Assembly: GCA_025800125.1 (NCBI GenBank)
Contig: JAOXSF010000135.1
Coordinates: forward strand, 1 to 64,000
DNA length: 64,000 nt
Origin: Marinobacterium sp.
GTDB lineage: Bacteria; Pseudomonadota; Gammaproteobacteria; Pseudomonadales; Balneatricaceae
Direction of reading: 5' to 3'
Below the pieces are notes generated by a model. The model saw only the letters and a list, made by a program, of their open reading frames with translations. It was not told the DNA's origin and ran no database searches. This document shows positions 8,829-17,312 of the stretch, piece by piece. Each line of letters opens with the position of its first letter. Positions within the stretch are counted from its first letter, which is position 1. The translations under genes were made by a program, and so were the position numbers.

Positions 8829-9798
8829 CCTTACCCAGCCCAACCTGCGCCCACATATTAACCTCATCAATCATGTGCCAGTCAGCGTAGATTTTACCGT
8901 TACGCAGCTCTGCCTGGCTGATTGCCATCACCACCAGCGGCGCGCCGGTCGGCTCACCGAAACGACCGTAGCCGCTGTGAGTCCCCGAGAATGTCCAGCG
9001 CAGAGAGATGCGGGTTGGCTGGCCTGGGTCGTTACGTTCAATGCAGTGATGTACCTTGAACTCACCGTCTGGAATAGAAGCCAGGTAATCCATCAGGAAG
9101 GCTTCCATGCCCGGCCAGCTCTGGATTAGCTGTGCGTTCGGGCCGTGGCCCAGGTAAGCGCGGTCGTAGCGTTCGCGGATCAGGTTGGCAGCTGCGCCAG
9201 ACCACAGTTGTGTATAGGTATCAATCAGCTGCTGTGAAGCTTCGCCGCTGCTGTCACCCTGGTGTGGGCCTTCCCAGCGTGCAACCAGTGCGTCTGCGGT
9301 TGGTACATTGTCTGCCTCACGCATTGCCTTGGCCAGTGACATGCCCAGTGCTTGCGGGTCCAGGCCGATCTGTGTGGCGATGGAGGCCTGGTCACGTACC
9401 AGCCACTCATCAACAATACGGTTTTCAAAGCAGACGCAATCAGCAATGGTGCGGGCGACAATCGGTTTGCCGGTCGCTTTGCCAAACAGGCCGTCGCCCA
9501 GATGTGTTTGAGTAGAACGGATACGGTGGGAAGAGTAGAACGTGCCCGGTGTGTCTTCAGACCAGACGATGTCTTCACCCAGCAGGGTGCGGTCTGGGAA
9601 CATCTTCAGTGTTTCCAGCGTGCCTTTGATAACTGCTGCTACATCACGGGTTTCACCGGCCGGGGTTTTTACCGGTGCGGTTTCGCCGTAGTAGTCACGA
9701 ATCAGGCCGATGCCACGGCCTTCCCAGATCTCTTCGGTAATTTTGAGAATATAGTCAGTCAGATCAGCAAAGCGTGGGTCGAAGCCAGGTAATGCCAT
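8824..9798 (-). CDS. Tandem NTF2/SnoaL-like protein
   Basis: 324 residues made of two related domains of the NTF2/SnoaL (polyketide-cyclase-like, ketosteroid-isomerase) fold, roughly residues 10-165 and 190-320. Each has the family pattern of an N-terminal helix pair (LIRDYYGE / LIRERYDR), a central strand region and a C-terminal W-(L/H)-(V/M)-R/I-D signature (VDEWLVRDQ, IYADWHMIDE). Such cavities catalyse isomerisation, cyclisation or epoxide/lactone chemistry, or bind ligands. AAGGA precedes the start at 9798. It is the last gene after the ABC transporter genes, so it should be co-expressed with uptake, and it has a one-domain relative at 15760-16287. The activity is unassigned. Confidence 0.8.
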   Translation of the reverse strand: MALPGFDPRFADLTDYILKITEEIWEGRGIGLIRDYYGETAPVKTPAGETRDVAAVIKGTLETLKMFPDRTLLGEDIVWSEDTPGTFYSSHRIRSTQTHLGDGLFGKATGKPIVARTIADCVCFENRIVDEWLVRDQASIATQIGLDPQALGMSLAKAMREADNVPTADALVARWEGPHQGDSSGEASQQLIDTYTQLWSGAAANLIRERYDRAYLGHGPNAQLIQSWPGMEAFLMDYLASIPDGEFKVHHCIERNDPGQPTRISLRWTFSGTHSGYGRFGEPTGAPLVVMAISQAELRNGKIYADWHMIDEVNMWAQVGLGKV

Positions 9799-9817
9799 GT
9801 TGTTATCCTTTGGAAAG

Positions 9818-9849
9818 GCCGTTCGGGCCATCAGTTGCGCCCGAACGGC
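9818..9849 (-). terminator. Intercistronic hairpin (attenuator or mRNA-stability element)
   Basis: GCCGTTCGGGC and GCCCGAACGGC form an 11-bp perfect stem with a 10-nt loop between the permease gene and the SnoaL-like gene, just upstream of the latter's RBS. The T-run is too short for a full terminator, so partial read-through or 3'-end protection of the transporter mRNA is more likely. Confidence 0.5.
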
Positions 9850-9914
9850 TATCAAAATACAGGGGGAGTTGGTCTGCAATCAGACCGATATAAGGTTGTA
9901 TGGGGGGGAAGGGC

Positions 9915-10748
9915 TTAGCCCTTCACAGCACCCTGCACCAGGCCGCCTACCAGTTGTTTCTGGAAGAACAGCACCAGGAAGATCAATGGAATGGTGACCG
10001 ATACCGCCCCGGCAACGCCTTCCAGTACTTTGGTCAGGTTGTCATCCGAGTAGATATAGTTGCCCAGTGCTGCGGTCATGGTCATGTGGTCGCCGTCCAT
10101 CAGCTGGCTGGTGATCAGGAAGTCGTTATACGCCAGCAGGAATGAGAACAGGCCTGTGGTAATAACCCCTGGCCACATTACCGGCATGATCACTTTGATA
10201 AATGCTTTGATGCGGCTACAGCCGTCAACCAGCGCTGCTTCGTCCAGCTCAGATGGAATGTTGGCGAAGAATGAACGCAGCATCCAGATGGTGAATGGCT
10301 GGTTGATCGCCACCAGTACGATAATCAGCGTTTCATAGCGGTTCCAGATGCCCAGTTCAAAGAAGGCCGGTTTGTAGGCGGTCAGCAGTACAACATGGGG
10401 CATGGCGCGGAAAATCAGCGCCACCAGTAGCAACCAGAAGCCAACCGAACCACGGTAACGGGACAGGGCATAGCCTGCCAGACAGCCGATGGTCAGAGAA
10501 ACGGCCATTACACCCACGGTTACCACAACGGTGTTAAGGGCGTTGACCCAGAAACCGTCGACAATCCATACCGTATAGAAATGCTCAAAGGTGATGTCGG
10601 CAAACAGTTTTGGCGGAAATGCAAAGGCATCAACCGGTGAACGCATGGACATCAGGAACATCCACAGGAACGGGAAGGCTGCCAGTGGTGCCCAGACAGT
10701 CAGCAGTGCAGTGCCCGACAGTCGCCAGGTTTTAGCGTTAATGGCCAT
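9915..10748 (-). CDS. ABC transporter permease (MalG/UgpE type)
   Basis: A 277-residue inner-membrane permease with six predicted helices and the cytoplasmic EAA loop DEAALVDGCSRIKAFIKVIMP region near residues 185-205, which docks the ATPase. It begins three bases after the stop of the partner permease, so the two are translationally coupled. With the partner permease, the binding protein at 11883-13118 and the ATPase at 17651-18706 it completes a carbohydrate-uptake type 1 (CUT1) importer. The C-terminus FFQKQLVGGLVQGAVKG is typical of the MalG family. Confidence 0.92.
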   Translation of the reverse strand: MAINAKTWRLSGTALLTVWAPLAAFPFLWMFLMSMRSPVDAFAFPPKLFADITFEHFYTVWIVDGFWVNALNTVVVTVGVMAVSLTIGCLAGYALSRYRGSVGFWLLLVALIFRAMPHVVLLTAYKPAFFELGIWNRYETLIIVLVAINQPFTIWMLRSFFANIPSELDEAALVDGCSRIKAFIKVIMPVMWPGVITTGLFSFLLAYNDFLITSQLMDGDHMTMTAALGNYIYSDDNLTKVLEGVAGAVSVTIPLIFLVLFFQKQLVGGLVQGAVKG

Positions 10749-10751
10749 CGT

Positions 10752-11813
10752 TTAATGCCCTCTCTTATGTTCGCGCCAGTTACGAATAACCGCAGGGATC
10801 AGCAAAATAGCAACACCAATCACCGTCAGTACGGCAGAGGCGGCAGCTTTGTTGAAGTTATCTTCGAAGTACAGCGTGTGGTACGTCAGGTATTGCAGGG
10901 AGTTGGCAAACAGGTTGGAGCCAAACACCAGTACCGGTTCGAAGATTCGATAGGCATCCATTACATGAATCATCGATACAAAGATCATCAGCGGTGCCAG
11001 GTGCGGCAGAATTACATAGCGGGTCTGCTGCCATGGGGTTGCACCGTCGAGGTTGGCAGCTTCCAGGCTGTCCTGAGCCACGGTCTGCAAACCTGCATAG
11101 AAAATGATGAAAGCGAATGGTGTCGTTGACCAGATACCGTACAGAATGATCAGTGAGCGAATTGAGAAGGCGTCTTTCAGGAAGTACACCTTACCCAGCC
11201 CCAGCATCTGCAACAGCGAGCTCATCACGCCGTTGTCCAGGAACAGCCAGTAGATTGACAGCGAGCCAACCAGCGGGGTCACGATCATCGGCAGTAATGT
11301 GGCGAAAATCAGGCTGCCCTTGAAATGCTTATTCGCTGCACGGTGGACTGACATCGCCAGCAGAAAGCCCAGCGCCAGTACCGCAGGTAGTGTAATCAGG
11401 GTGTATAGCAGGGTGAATTCCAGCGCCGCCCAGAAATCAACATCGACAATCTCGTAATACATGTTAATCAGGTTGTCGATAGTACCGACGGATTCATCCA
11501 CGGTATTGTCGCTGGCAATTGCATCAGCAATCTGGTCGGTTGCCAGTACGCTTTCTATATTGCCCAGGCCGACGTAATCCCAGCTTTTTACCGGGTTACC
11601 GTTCTCATCCAGTACCGGTTGCGGCACTTTGGTGACCACCTCTTGTACGACACCAGCAAATACAGGTACCTGGGTTTTAACTTCAACAATTTCTGTCTTT
11701 ACGCTGGAGCTATACAGGGAGATATAGGTCACGCCAACCAGTGGCAAAGCAATCAGCGCCAGCATTGCCAGGACAGAAGGCCCTACAAACAGAGCGAACG
11801 TCTTAAATTTCAT
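10752..11813 (-). CDS. ABC transporter permease (MalF/UgpA type)
   Basis: 353 residues. After the first helix (about residues 8-30) comes a periplasmic segment of roughly 90 residues, rich in acidic residues and Val, before the remaining helices; a long P2-like loop also occurs in MalF. The EAA loop EAANLDGATPWQQTRYVILP is clear. The ATG at 11813 has GAGG six bases upstream and is preferred to the TTG at 11819. It lies between the binding-protein gene (69 bases upstream) and the second permease (3 bases downstream). Confidence 0.92.
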   Translation of the reverse strand: MKFKTFALFVGPSVLAMLALIALPLVGVTYISLYSSSVKTEIVEVKTQVPVFAGVVQEVVTKVPQPVLDENGNPVKSWDYVGLGNIESVLATDQIADAIASDNTVDESVGTIDNLINMYYEIVDVDFWAALEFTLLYTLITLPAVLALGFLLAMSVHRAANKHFKGSLIFATLLPMIVTPLVGSLSIYWLFLDNGVMSSLLQMLGLGKVYFLKDAFSIRSLIILYGIWSTTPFAFIIFYAGLQTVAQDSLEAANLDGATPWQQTRYVILPHLAPLMIFVSMIHVMDAYRIFEPVLVFGSNLFANSLQYLTYHTLYFEDNFNKAAASAVLTVIGVAILLIPAVIRNWREHKRGH

Positions 11814-11882
11814 TAGCAACCTCGAATGCTTAAAGAGCGGGCTATTGGCTGGATGCGTAGCGCAATAGCCCCGGAGCGCGTT

Positions 11883-13118
11883 TTACTTCAGGTAACCGGC
11901 TTCTTTGGCGGCTGTGCGGTAAGCTGTCTCAGCGTCAGCCAGTGCTTCTGCTGCACTTTCCTTACCGATCAGGAAATCACCAATGTTGTTACCCAGCGCA
12001 GAGTGCGCCAGTGTCATCTGAGGGATCATCGGGTAGGCAGCGGCACCACCACGGGCAGACGCAGCGACGCCAGCCGCATAGCGGGTTGGCTTATAGTTGG
12101 AGCGCAACCAGGTGGTTACCCCCTGGTTGTTTTCAACAACATCGCGGGAGATCGATTCCATCATCACCTGGAAGGCCAGATCGCGGTCACCGTCCATACT
12201 TTTCGGCATGGCAAAGCCGTCCCACCACAGTGTGGTGGCAGGTTTGCCGCCCTGGTAGGTGGCAGGTGCAGCGGCAAAGTCGATCATGCCAACCACTTTT
12301 GATTCTTTGGCATCATCCATTTTGGCCGCGCGGGACGCCCAGAGGTTAGCCATGGCGATCTTGCCCTGCTGGAACTGCTGCATAACCGCAGTGGTATCCA
12401 GTGCGAGGAAGTTGGGTGACATGTAACCGGACAGTTCTTTCAGCAGTTGCAGGGTTTTTACGCCTGTTTCGTTGTTGAAAGTTGGTTCAACCGAGCCCGG
12501 TTTGAAGAACTCGCCGCCAGCAGCCAGATAGAGGTTGACGAACTCCTGAGCGAGGTTCCAGCCAGATTTGTACGTACCTGCCAGCGGGAATTCAATTGAT
12601 TCTTCCTGCTTCAGTACTTTGGCGGCTGCCAGTACGTCTTCGTAGGTTTCAGGGGTTTCCAGGCCGTATTTTTCCAGCAGGTCTTTGCGGAAGAACAGGT
12701 TCTGAGCATTCACCTGAAAGGCGATTGCCATGATGTCGTTACCAAAACGAATCAGCATACTGTCGTCAATCTGATACTGCTCGCGATACTTTTCGACCAG
12801 ATCATTCATTGCTTGCAGTTTGCCTGCTGCCTGTAGCTGCGTGGCGCTTTCGTTGGTCACCATAGTCAGTTCATACGGGGTGACGGAGGCGCTCAGTGCC
12901 TGGGGGATTTCGGTTTCACTTTCGCGTGTCAGTTTCCATTTGATGGTCAGGCCGTTGCCTTCACAGGCTTTAGCGGCGTTAGCAGCTACCTCGGCGCTTG
13001 GGAAGCTGTTAGAAATGACATTGACCTCACCCGTGCCCTTTACCATGCAGGCAGCCGACGCAAAGGCCGGAACCAGCATCAGGGTACTACCCATAACAGC
13101 TTTTTTCAGAATGCTCAT
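11883..13118 (-). CDS. ABC transporter substrate-binding protein (CUT1, MalE-like)
   Basis: 411 residues with a clear signal peptide ending ASA (about residue 23), so periplasmic. The body has the features of extracellular solute-binding family 1: an N-terminal strand-helix segment, NLFFRKDLLEKYGLETPETYEDVLAAA, and a C-terminal helix bundle with repeated Trp/Tyr. GGAG precedes the start. It is the first gene of the transporter operon, with an operator about 170 bases upstream. The ligand is not predictable from sequence. Tyr/Trp residues likely to stack on a sugar or polyol ring are plentiful, and the neighbours suggest a polyol, sugar acid or sulfonated analogue. Confidence 0.9.
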   Translation of the reverse strand: MSILKKAVMGSTLMLVPAFASAACMVKGTGEVNVISNSFPSAEVAANAAKACEGNGLTIKWKLTRESETEIPQALSASVTPYELTMVTNESATQLQAAGKLQAMNDLVEKYREQYQIDDSMLIRFGNDIMAIAFQVNAQNLFFRKDLLEKYGLETPETYEDVLAAAKVLKQEESIEFPLAGTYKSGWNLAQEFVNLYLAAGGEFFKPGSVEPTFNNETGVKTLQLLKELSGYMSPNFLALDTTAVMQQFQQGKIAMANLWASRAAKMDDAKESKVVGMIDFAAAPATYQGGKPATTLWWDGFAMPKSMDGDRDLAFQVMMESISRDVVENNQGVTTWLRSNYKPTRYAAGVAASARGGAAAYPMIPQMTLAHSALGNNIGDFLIGKESAAEALADAETAYRTAAKEAGYLK

Positions 13119-13286
13119 TGCTTACTCCATTGTTTTTATCATTTTGGGCCGGGAGCCTGGGTCAATCAGAGCAGTCTTGCAGGCTGGCAAAGATTGAAGC
13201 TTCCAGCAGTTGTATAGCATCTACTCACTCGCTCAGCGTTATAAACGAGCTTTTATCGCATCATGAAAGGCTAGACTGCCACTAAA

Positions 13287-13304
13287 TGACTTCGTATGCA
13301 ATAA
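13287..13304. promoter_or_regulatory. LacI-type operator, ABC importer operon
   Basis: TGACTTCGTATGCAATAA carries the operator core TTCGTATGCAATA. It is the upstream one of two sites in the 406-bp gene-free region 13119-13524 between the divergent binding-protein and aldolase genes. The centres of the two sites are 181 bp apart. No gene is seen in this region. Confidence 0.7.
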
Positions 13305-13467
13305 TTCAAATTCGCTATGCTTCATGATGGTAACTGTAAGCCGCATCCGCTTAAATGCGTCGGCATCTACCTGAATGCGACAAAAAATAGTACCAGATTT
13401 ACTAAAAATTCAGTCTGCCTGGCAAAGGCATCACCCTGAAACTCTTTGTAGTGGGCTATGATTTTTT

Positions 13468-13485
13468 GTATTGCATACGAAATAC
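13468..13485. promoter_or_regulatory. LacI-type operator, aldolase gene (best copy)
   Basis: GTATTGCATACGAAATAC is a nearly perfect 18-bp palindrome (14 of 18 positions symmetric) and defines the consensus. It lies 40 bp before the aldolase start codon and overlaps the likely -10 region (TTGTAG at 13446 with a 17-bp spacer). Confidence 0.85.
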
Positions 13486-13524
13486 TTAAATCTCCTGACA
13501 TTCATTGCAGCTACGGAGCCAACA

Positions 13525-14301
13525 ATGACAACAACTTTTCGCCAGCGCCTGCTGAACCATGAACCGATGATGGGTACTTTCCTGAAAACCCCCTCCAGCA
13601 TTGTCTGTGAAGTGCTGGGCCATACCGCGCTGGATGCAGTCTGTCTGGATGCAGAGCATGCGCCGTTTGGGCGTATGGAACTGGACAGCTGCATCTTTGC
13701 CCTGCGTGCTGCGGATACACCGTCGCTGGTGCGGGTGCCCAGCGCTACACCGGCAGAGATTCTCAATGCGCTGGACTGTGGTGCGACAGGGGTTGTACTG
13801 CCACATATCTGTTCAGCGGCTGAAGCCCAGGCTGCGGCACAGGCTGCGCGTTATGGCCGTGGTGGTCGCGGCTATGCCGGTTCCAGCCGTGCAGCCGGTT
13901 ACACTACCCGACCGATGTCACAGCATAAGGAAACCAGTAATCAGCAGACGGCGGTGATTGCTCAGATTGAAGATGTTGAAGCGGTTGATGCCATTGAAGA
14001 GATTGCAGCAGTAGAGGGGGTGGACTGTCTGTTTGTGGGCCGTATTGATCTGACTGTTGCGCTGGGCGCGGAAACGCCTGATGACCCGGTGGTGGTTGAG
14101 GCGGTGGAAAAGGTTTGTGCTGTAGCGAAGGCGGCGGGCAAGCCGGTGGGAATGTTTCTGCCACGGGTTGCCGATGTTGGGTACTGGCAGCAGAGAGGGG
14201 CCAGTCTGTTCCTGCTGGCCTCAGATCACAGCTTTATGTTGCAGGGGGCTGCCAGCCTGATGGGGGCTTTTGAACAGCAGACACAGGGTCAGCAGGACTG
14301 A
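13525..14301 (+). CDS. HpcH/HpaI-family class II aldolase
   Basis: A 258-residue metal-dependent pyruvate aldolase. The residues known from E. coli HpaI fall at identical numbers: His45 (DAEHAPF), Arg70 (VRVPS), Glu149 and Asp175, giving the catalytic base, the pyruvate contact and the two metal ligands. Such enzymes cleave 4-hydroxy-2-oxo acids to pyruvate and an aldehyde, as in homoprotocatechuate, 2-keto-3-deoxy-sugar-acid and sulfo-Entner-Doudoroff pathways. GGAG precedes the ATG at 13525; a frame from 13471 would start inside the operator. It lies opposite the transporter operon and is very likely the last step of the pathway encoded here. Confidence 0.9.
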   Translation: MTTTFRQRLLNHEPMMGTFLKTPSSIVCEVLGHTALDAVCLDAEHAPFGRMELDSCIFALRAADTPSLVRVPSATPAEILNALDCGATGVVLPHICSAAEAQAAAQAARYGRGGRGYAGSSRAAGYTTRPMSQHKETSNQQTAVIAQIEDVEAVDAIEEIAAVEGVDCLFVGRIDLTVALGAETPDDPVVVEAVEKVCAVAKAAGKPVGMFLPRVADVGYWQQRGASLFLLASDHSFMLQGAASLMGAFEQQTQGQQD

Positions 14302-14320
14302 GCTACATTTCGCCAATAAT

Positions 14321-14352
14321 CTGTTATATGAACAGGTCTGTTATATGAACAG
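14321..14352. repeat. Two tandem palindromes upstream of the AraC-type regulator
   Basis: CTGTTATATGAACAG occurs at 14321-14335 and again at 14338-14352, with a 17-bp period. Each copy is itself an inverted repeat (CTGTT/AACAG). It could be a regulator binding site or one of the short tandem duplications common in this window. Confidence 0.6.
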
Positions 14353-14480
14353 GCGCCCAGGCCCGTCTGTCTGTGGCGTTTTTTTCAGGGCAGGTGTTAT
14401 GTCAACCCTCAGTGCTGGCGGCTGGCTGGGCATTGCCGCTGGTTCATATTTTCCACCTGTCCTGTAGGGAGTCAGATGTT

Positions 14481-15368
14481 ATGCCACTGTCTTCACGTCT
14501 TGAAGAACAGCTACAGCAGTCGATGGACTACAGTATTTACTGGTCCTGTTTTGAGCAGCGTGATGAGCAGCTGGATACCGGCTGGCGCATTCTGCCGTAT
14601 TGGGTGCTGTTGTATACCCACGCGGGCGAGACTGATTTCTTTCAAAACCCGGAGGCAGGGCATGCAGAAACTGACGACGCAGGTGTGACGGTGCTACCTG
14701 TGACGGTGGTTGAAGGTGAACTGCTGCTGATTCCGGCTGGCATTCGGCATCGTCTGCTGAGCACAGGGCCAACGGTCTGTGATGGCCTGCATATCAACTA
14801 CCGCCTGTTTCAGAGCATTGATCTTTTGTCACTGTTTGAGGTGCCGTCGGTGGTTGGTGTGGAGCAGGTCGGGCCTTTGCGCAGTGCAATTCAGGCATTG
14901 ACCTGTCTGCTACAAGACAATACTTCGGCAGGTTTGCAGCGGCTGGCGCAGCAGCAGGCCTGTGCATACGAACTGCTGTATCAGTTGTTGCTGGTGTCCC
15001 GTTCTTTACCTGAGCGAGAACGCCCGTTGCAGTCGATTGGGCGTATTCAGAATGCTCTGACCTGCATTGATGAGCATCTTGACCAGCCGTTACGTGTTGA
15101 GGCGCTGGCCAGTCGCTGTTCCATGTCGCGTAACCGTTTTACGGCTCTGTTCAAGACGATTATGGGGCTGTCGCCTCGACAGTATCTGGCGCAGAAGCGG
15201 CTGACGCGGGCGATGTCACTGCTGGCAAACAGTGAGCAGCCCATTGCGAGCATTGCTGAGTCACTTTCGTTCTGTGATCAGTTTCATTTCAGTCGCTGGT
15301 TTAAAAAAGCGACCGGTGAATCACCGCGCAGTTACAGGGAGAAGATCAAGGCGGGTCTGTTTCGTTAA
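14481..15368 (+). CDS. AraC-family transcriptional regulator
   Basis: 295 residues: an N-terminal cupin-like sensing domain (about 1-150, with IPAGIRHRL) and a C-terminal AraC DNA-binding domain of two helix-turn-helix units (about 195-290, including VEALASRCSMSRNRFTALFK and FHFSRWFKKATGESPRSYR). AGGGAG precedes the ATG at 14481. Longer in-frame starts have no RBS. It lies 180 bases after the aldolase gene in the same direction, with two tandem palindromes between them. It probably adds an activation layer to the LacI control of this cluster. Confidence 0.88.
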   Translation: MPLSSRLEEQLQQSMDYSIYWSCFEQRDEQLDTGWRILPYWVLLYTHAGETDFFQNPEAGHAETDDAGVTVLPVTVVEGELLLIPAGIRHRLLSTGPTVCDGLHINYRLFQSIDLLSLFEVPSVVGVEQVGPLRSAIQALTCLLQDNTSAGLQRLAQQQACAYELLYQLLLVSRSLPERERPLQSIGRIQNALTCIDEHLDQPLRVEALASRCSMSRNRFTALFKTIMGLSPRQYLAQKRLTRAMSLLANSEQPIASIAESLSFCDQFHFSRWFKKATGESPRSYREKIKAGLFR

Positions 15369-15620
15369 TACGGCTGGTCGCAAAAGGCTTCAACCTGTGT
15401 ATTTATTTATGGATATTCATTGCTGGCAGGTAAGTTCTGACGCTGAACTAAATATGTTGCGGCGGTGCAAAAGTACATAAATTCGCCCCATTCAGACATC
15501 TGCCAGCAGCAGGGCTTTTTATATGATCGTTTGATCAGCGCGGCGTTGCTGCAAAGTAAGCTGTTGCCGGGAAAGCTGTGGCAAAGAAGTTGTTGCCAGG
15601 AAAGCTGCTGCAAGATGACC
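15369..15620. other. Gene-free stretch with a 30-bp tandem repeat
   Basis: No gene seen. Positions 15551-15580 and 15581-15610 are two diverged 30-bp copies of a unit starting GCAAAG and containing TTGCCRGGAAAGCTG. They lie just before the operator of the following gene. Confidence 0.6.
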
Positions 15621-15638
15621 GGGCTGCATACGATCTTG
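15621..15638. promoter_or_regulatory. LacI-type operator, one-domain SnoaL gene
   Basis: GGGCTGCATACGATCTTG keeps the operator core TGCATACGA. It lies about 120 bp upstream of the SnoaL-like gene; the right half-site is degenerate. Confidence 0.55.
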
Positions 15639-15759
15639 TTACATCGCGCTGCTTAAAAATAACAGGGTCTGTGCTTCTGGGGGCGTCGATAGCGTTCCTG
15701 CACAGACACCAGATAACCTCGCTGATGACGCCATCAGCCCAGCTCCAGGAGCGACGACT

Positions 15760-16287
15760 ATGAAAGGTTCACGTCCTACTCAAGCCTATCTGACGGCAGA
15801 TAACGATCTGAGCAAAACCGAAGACACCCTGAACACGATCGACGCGATGGTTGATGGTCTGAATGATCATGACATCGATAATATGGGTCGCTTTTTCAGT
15901 GAAAGTTTCCGCTGGATGGGTAACGCAGGTTGTGGCTTCAAGCAGGGTCTGAAGGAGTTCCAGGAAAACTGGCAGCGTCCATTCCAGGCGGCGTTTTCCG
16001 ATAAAGTGTGTATTGATGAAGCGCGTATTACCCAGGGTGAGTGGTGCGCTGCGTTTGGTCGTCAGGAAGCGGTACACAGCGGCCCATTTATGGGTATTGA
16101 GCCAACCGGCAAGCGTGTAGAGATTCGCTACATGGACTTCTGGAAAGTAGAAGACGGTAAGATTGTTGATAACTGGGTTATGGTTGATTTCCCGTACGTG
16201 ATGCAGCAGCTGGGTGTTGATGCGTTCAATGGTCACGGTTGGGAGAAAAACGACAGCGCTGCTATGCCGGTACAGAACGGCGAGTAA
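15760..16287 (+). CDS. NTF2/SnoaL-like protein, one domain
   Basis: 175 residues with a single NTF2/SnoaL-like domain: an N-terminal helix (TLNTIDAMVDGLNDHDIDNMGRFF), a central FRWMGNAGCGFK segment, and the C-terminal family signature DFWKVEDGKIVDNWVMVDFP. It is a distant relative of the two-domain protein at 8824-9798. GGAG precedes the ATG. Possible roles are cyclisation, isomerisation or ring opening of a pathway intermediate. It forms a separate transcription unit with its own operator candidate upstream and a hairpin downstream. Confidence 0.8.
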   Translation: MKGSRPTQAYLTADNDLSKTEDTLNTIDAMVDGLNDHDIDNMGRFFSESFRWMGNAGCGFKQGLKEFQENWQRPFQAAFSDKVCIDEARITQGEWCAAFGRQEAVHSGPFMGIEPTGKRVEIRYMDFWKVEDGKIVDNWVMVDFPYVMQQLGVDAFNGHGWEKNDSAAMPVQNGE

Positions 16288-16323
16288 TTGCTGCACTCGC
16301 TCGCTCAGGTATTGATTCTCCCG

Positions 16324-16349
16324 ATACGCCCGGCTTTCGCCGGGCGTAT
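16324..16349. terminator. Strong hairpin after the SnoaL gene
   Basis: ATACGCCCGGC, loop TTTC and GCCGGGCGTAT form an 11-bp perfect stem between convergent genes. It has little T-tail, so termination is likely but not certain. Confidence 0.6.
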
Positions 16350-16373
16350 TGCGTTCAGCACTCTGATAACAAT

Positions 16374-16394
16374 GGTTGCAGGTTGCAGGTTGCA
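16374..16394. repeat. Triple 7-bp tandem repeat GGTTGCA
   Basis: GGTTGCA is repeated three times without gaps, just past the stop codon side of the SMP-30 gene. Confidence 0.8.
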
Positions 16395-16415
16395 GGCTCG
16401 GTCTGGTTTACCGGT

Positions 16416-17312
16416 TCAGCTTGCTGGAATCATTCTGGCACCCGAGGTACGTGTCTGGATACGGTATACCGATGTAGAAGCCGTAATAAACAGCATTGAA
16501 CGGTCAGGCCCGCCAAAGCAGAAGTTGGTTGATTTCTCCGGTGTACGAATCACTCCAAGGTGTTGGCCATCGCTGGCGAACAGGTGGACGCCTCCAGGCC
16601 CATTGCAGTAAATGCGGTTCTGCAAATCAGTTTTCATGCCATCTGCAACACCCGGGCCTTCCCCTGTTACTGTTGCCCAGACTTCACCGCCGTGCAGGCT
16701 GCCATCTTCATGCACACTAAACGCGCGAATGGTTGCAGCATGGGTGTCATTTACAAACAATGTTTGTTCATCATTCGAGAAGCACAGGCCGTTGGGTTGC
16801 TGAAAGTCTTTGGCAACCAGTGTTAAGGTGCCGTCCGGGTCGAGCCGGAAAACCCCCTGCCAGGCCAGTTCCTGGTCCCGGATAATGCCAAGGTCTGGAC
16901 GCAAGCGGCCAAACGATGGGTCGGTAAACCAGATGCGGCCTTTTGAGTCGACAACCACATCGTTGGGGCTGTTCAATTCAAACCCGTGATAGTGAGTTGC
17001 AATCGGGTTGACCAGCTTGCCATCGTGCTGATGACGTACCAGTTGTGAGGAGGCATGTTCGCAGCTGATTACCCTGCCTTCGGTGTCAAAGGCATTGCCA
17101 TTGGCCTGGTTAGAGGGGGCGCGAAACAGCTGCAAAGGTTCATCCTCGCGCCATTTGTACTGGCGGCTATTGGCGATATCAGAAAACAGCAGCCAGTCTT
17201 CGTCGGGGTGCCATATGGGGCCTTCGGTAAAGCCAAAATCGCCGGCAATTTTTTCCAGTGTTGCTGTGGCGTCAATGGCTTCGTGGAACGCGGGGTCATG
17301 TACATGGAACAT
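16416..17312 (-). CDS. SMP-30/gluconolactonase-family lactonase
   Basis: 298 residues with the six-bladed beta-propeller signatures of the SMP-30/gluconolaconase/LRE family. The metal ligands are visible: Glu in FTEGPIW (about residue 30), Asn in LNSPNDVVVDSKG, Asn in QQPNGLCFS, and Asp in VADGMKTD. Such enzymes open sugar lactones to aldonic acids after a sugar or polyol is oxidised by a dehydrogenase, which fits the SDR and HisD-like enzymes nearby. GGGAG precedes the start. It lies 338 bases downstream of the ABC ATPase gene in the same direction and may share its promoter. Confidence 0.85.
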   Translation of the reverse strand: MFHVHDPAFHEAIDATATLEKIAGDFGFTEGPIWHPDEDWLLFSDIANSRQYKWREDEPLQLFRAPSNQANGNAFDTEGRVISCEHASSQLVRHQHDGKLVNPIATHYHGFELNSPNDVVVDSKGRIWFTDPSFGRLRPDLGIIRDQELAWQGVFRLDPDGTLTLVAKDFQQPNGLCFSNDEQTLFVNDTHAATIRAFSVHEDGSLHGGEVWATVTGEGPGVADGMKTDLQNRIYCNGPGGVHLFASDGQHLGVIRTPEKSTNFCFGGPDRSMLFITASTSVYRIQTRTSGARMIPAS

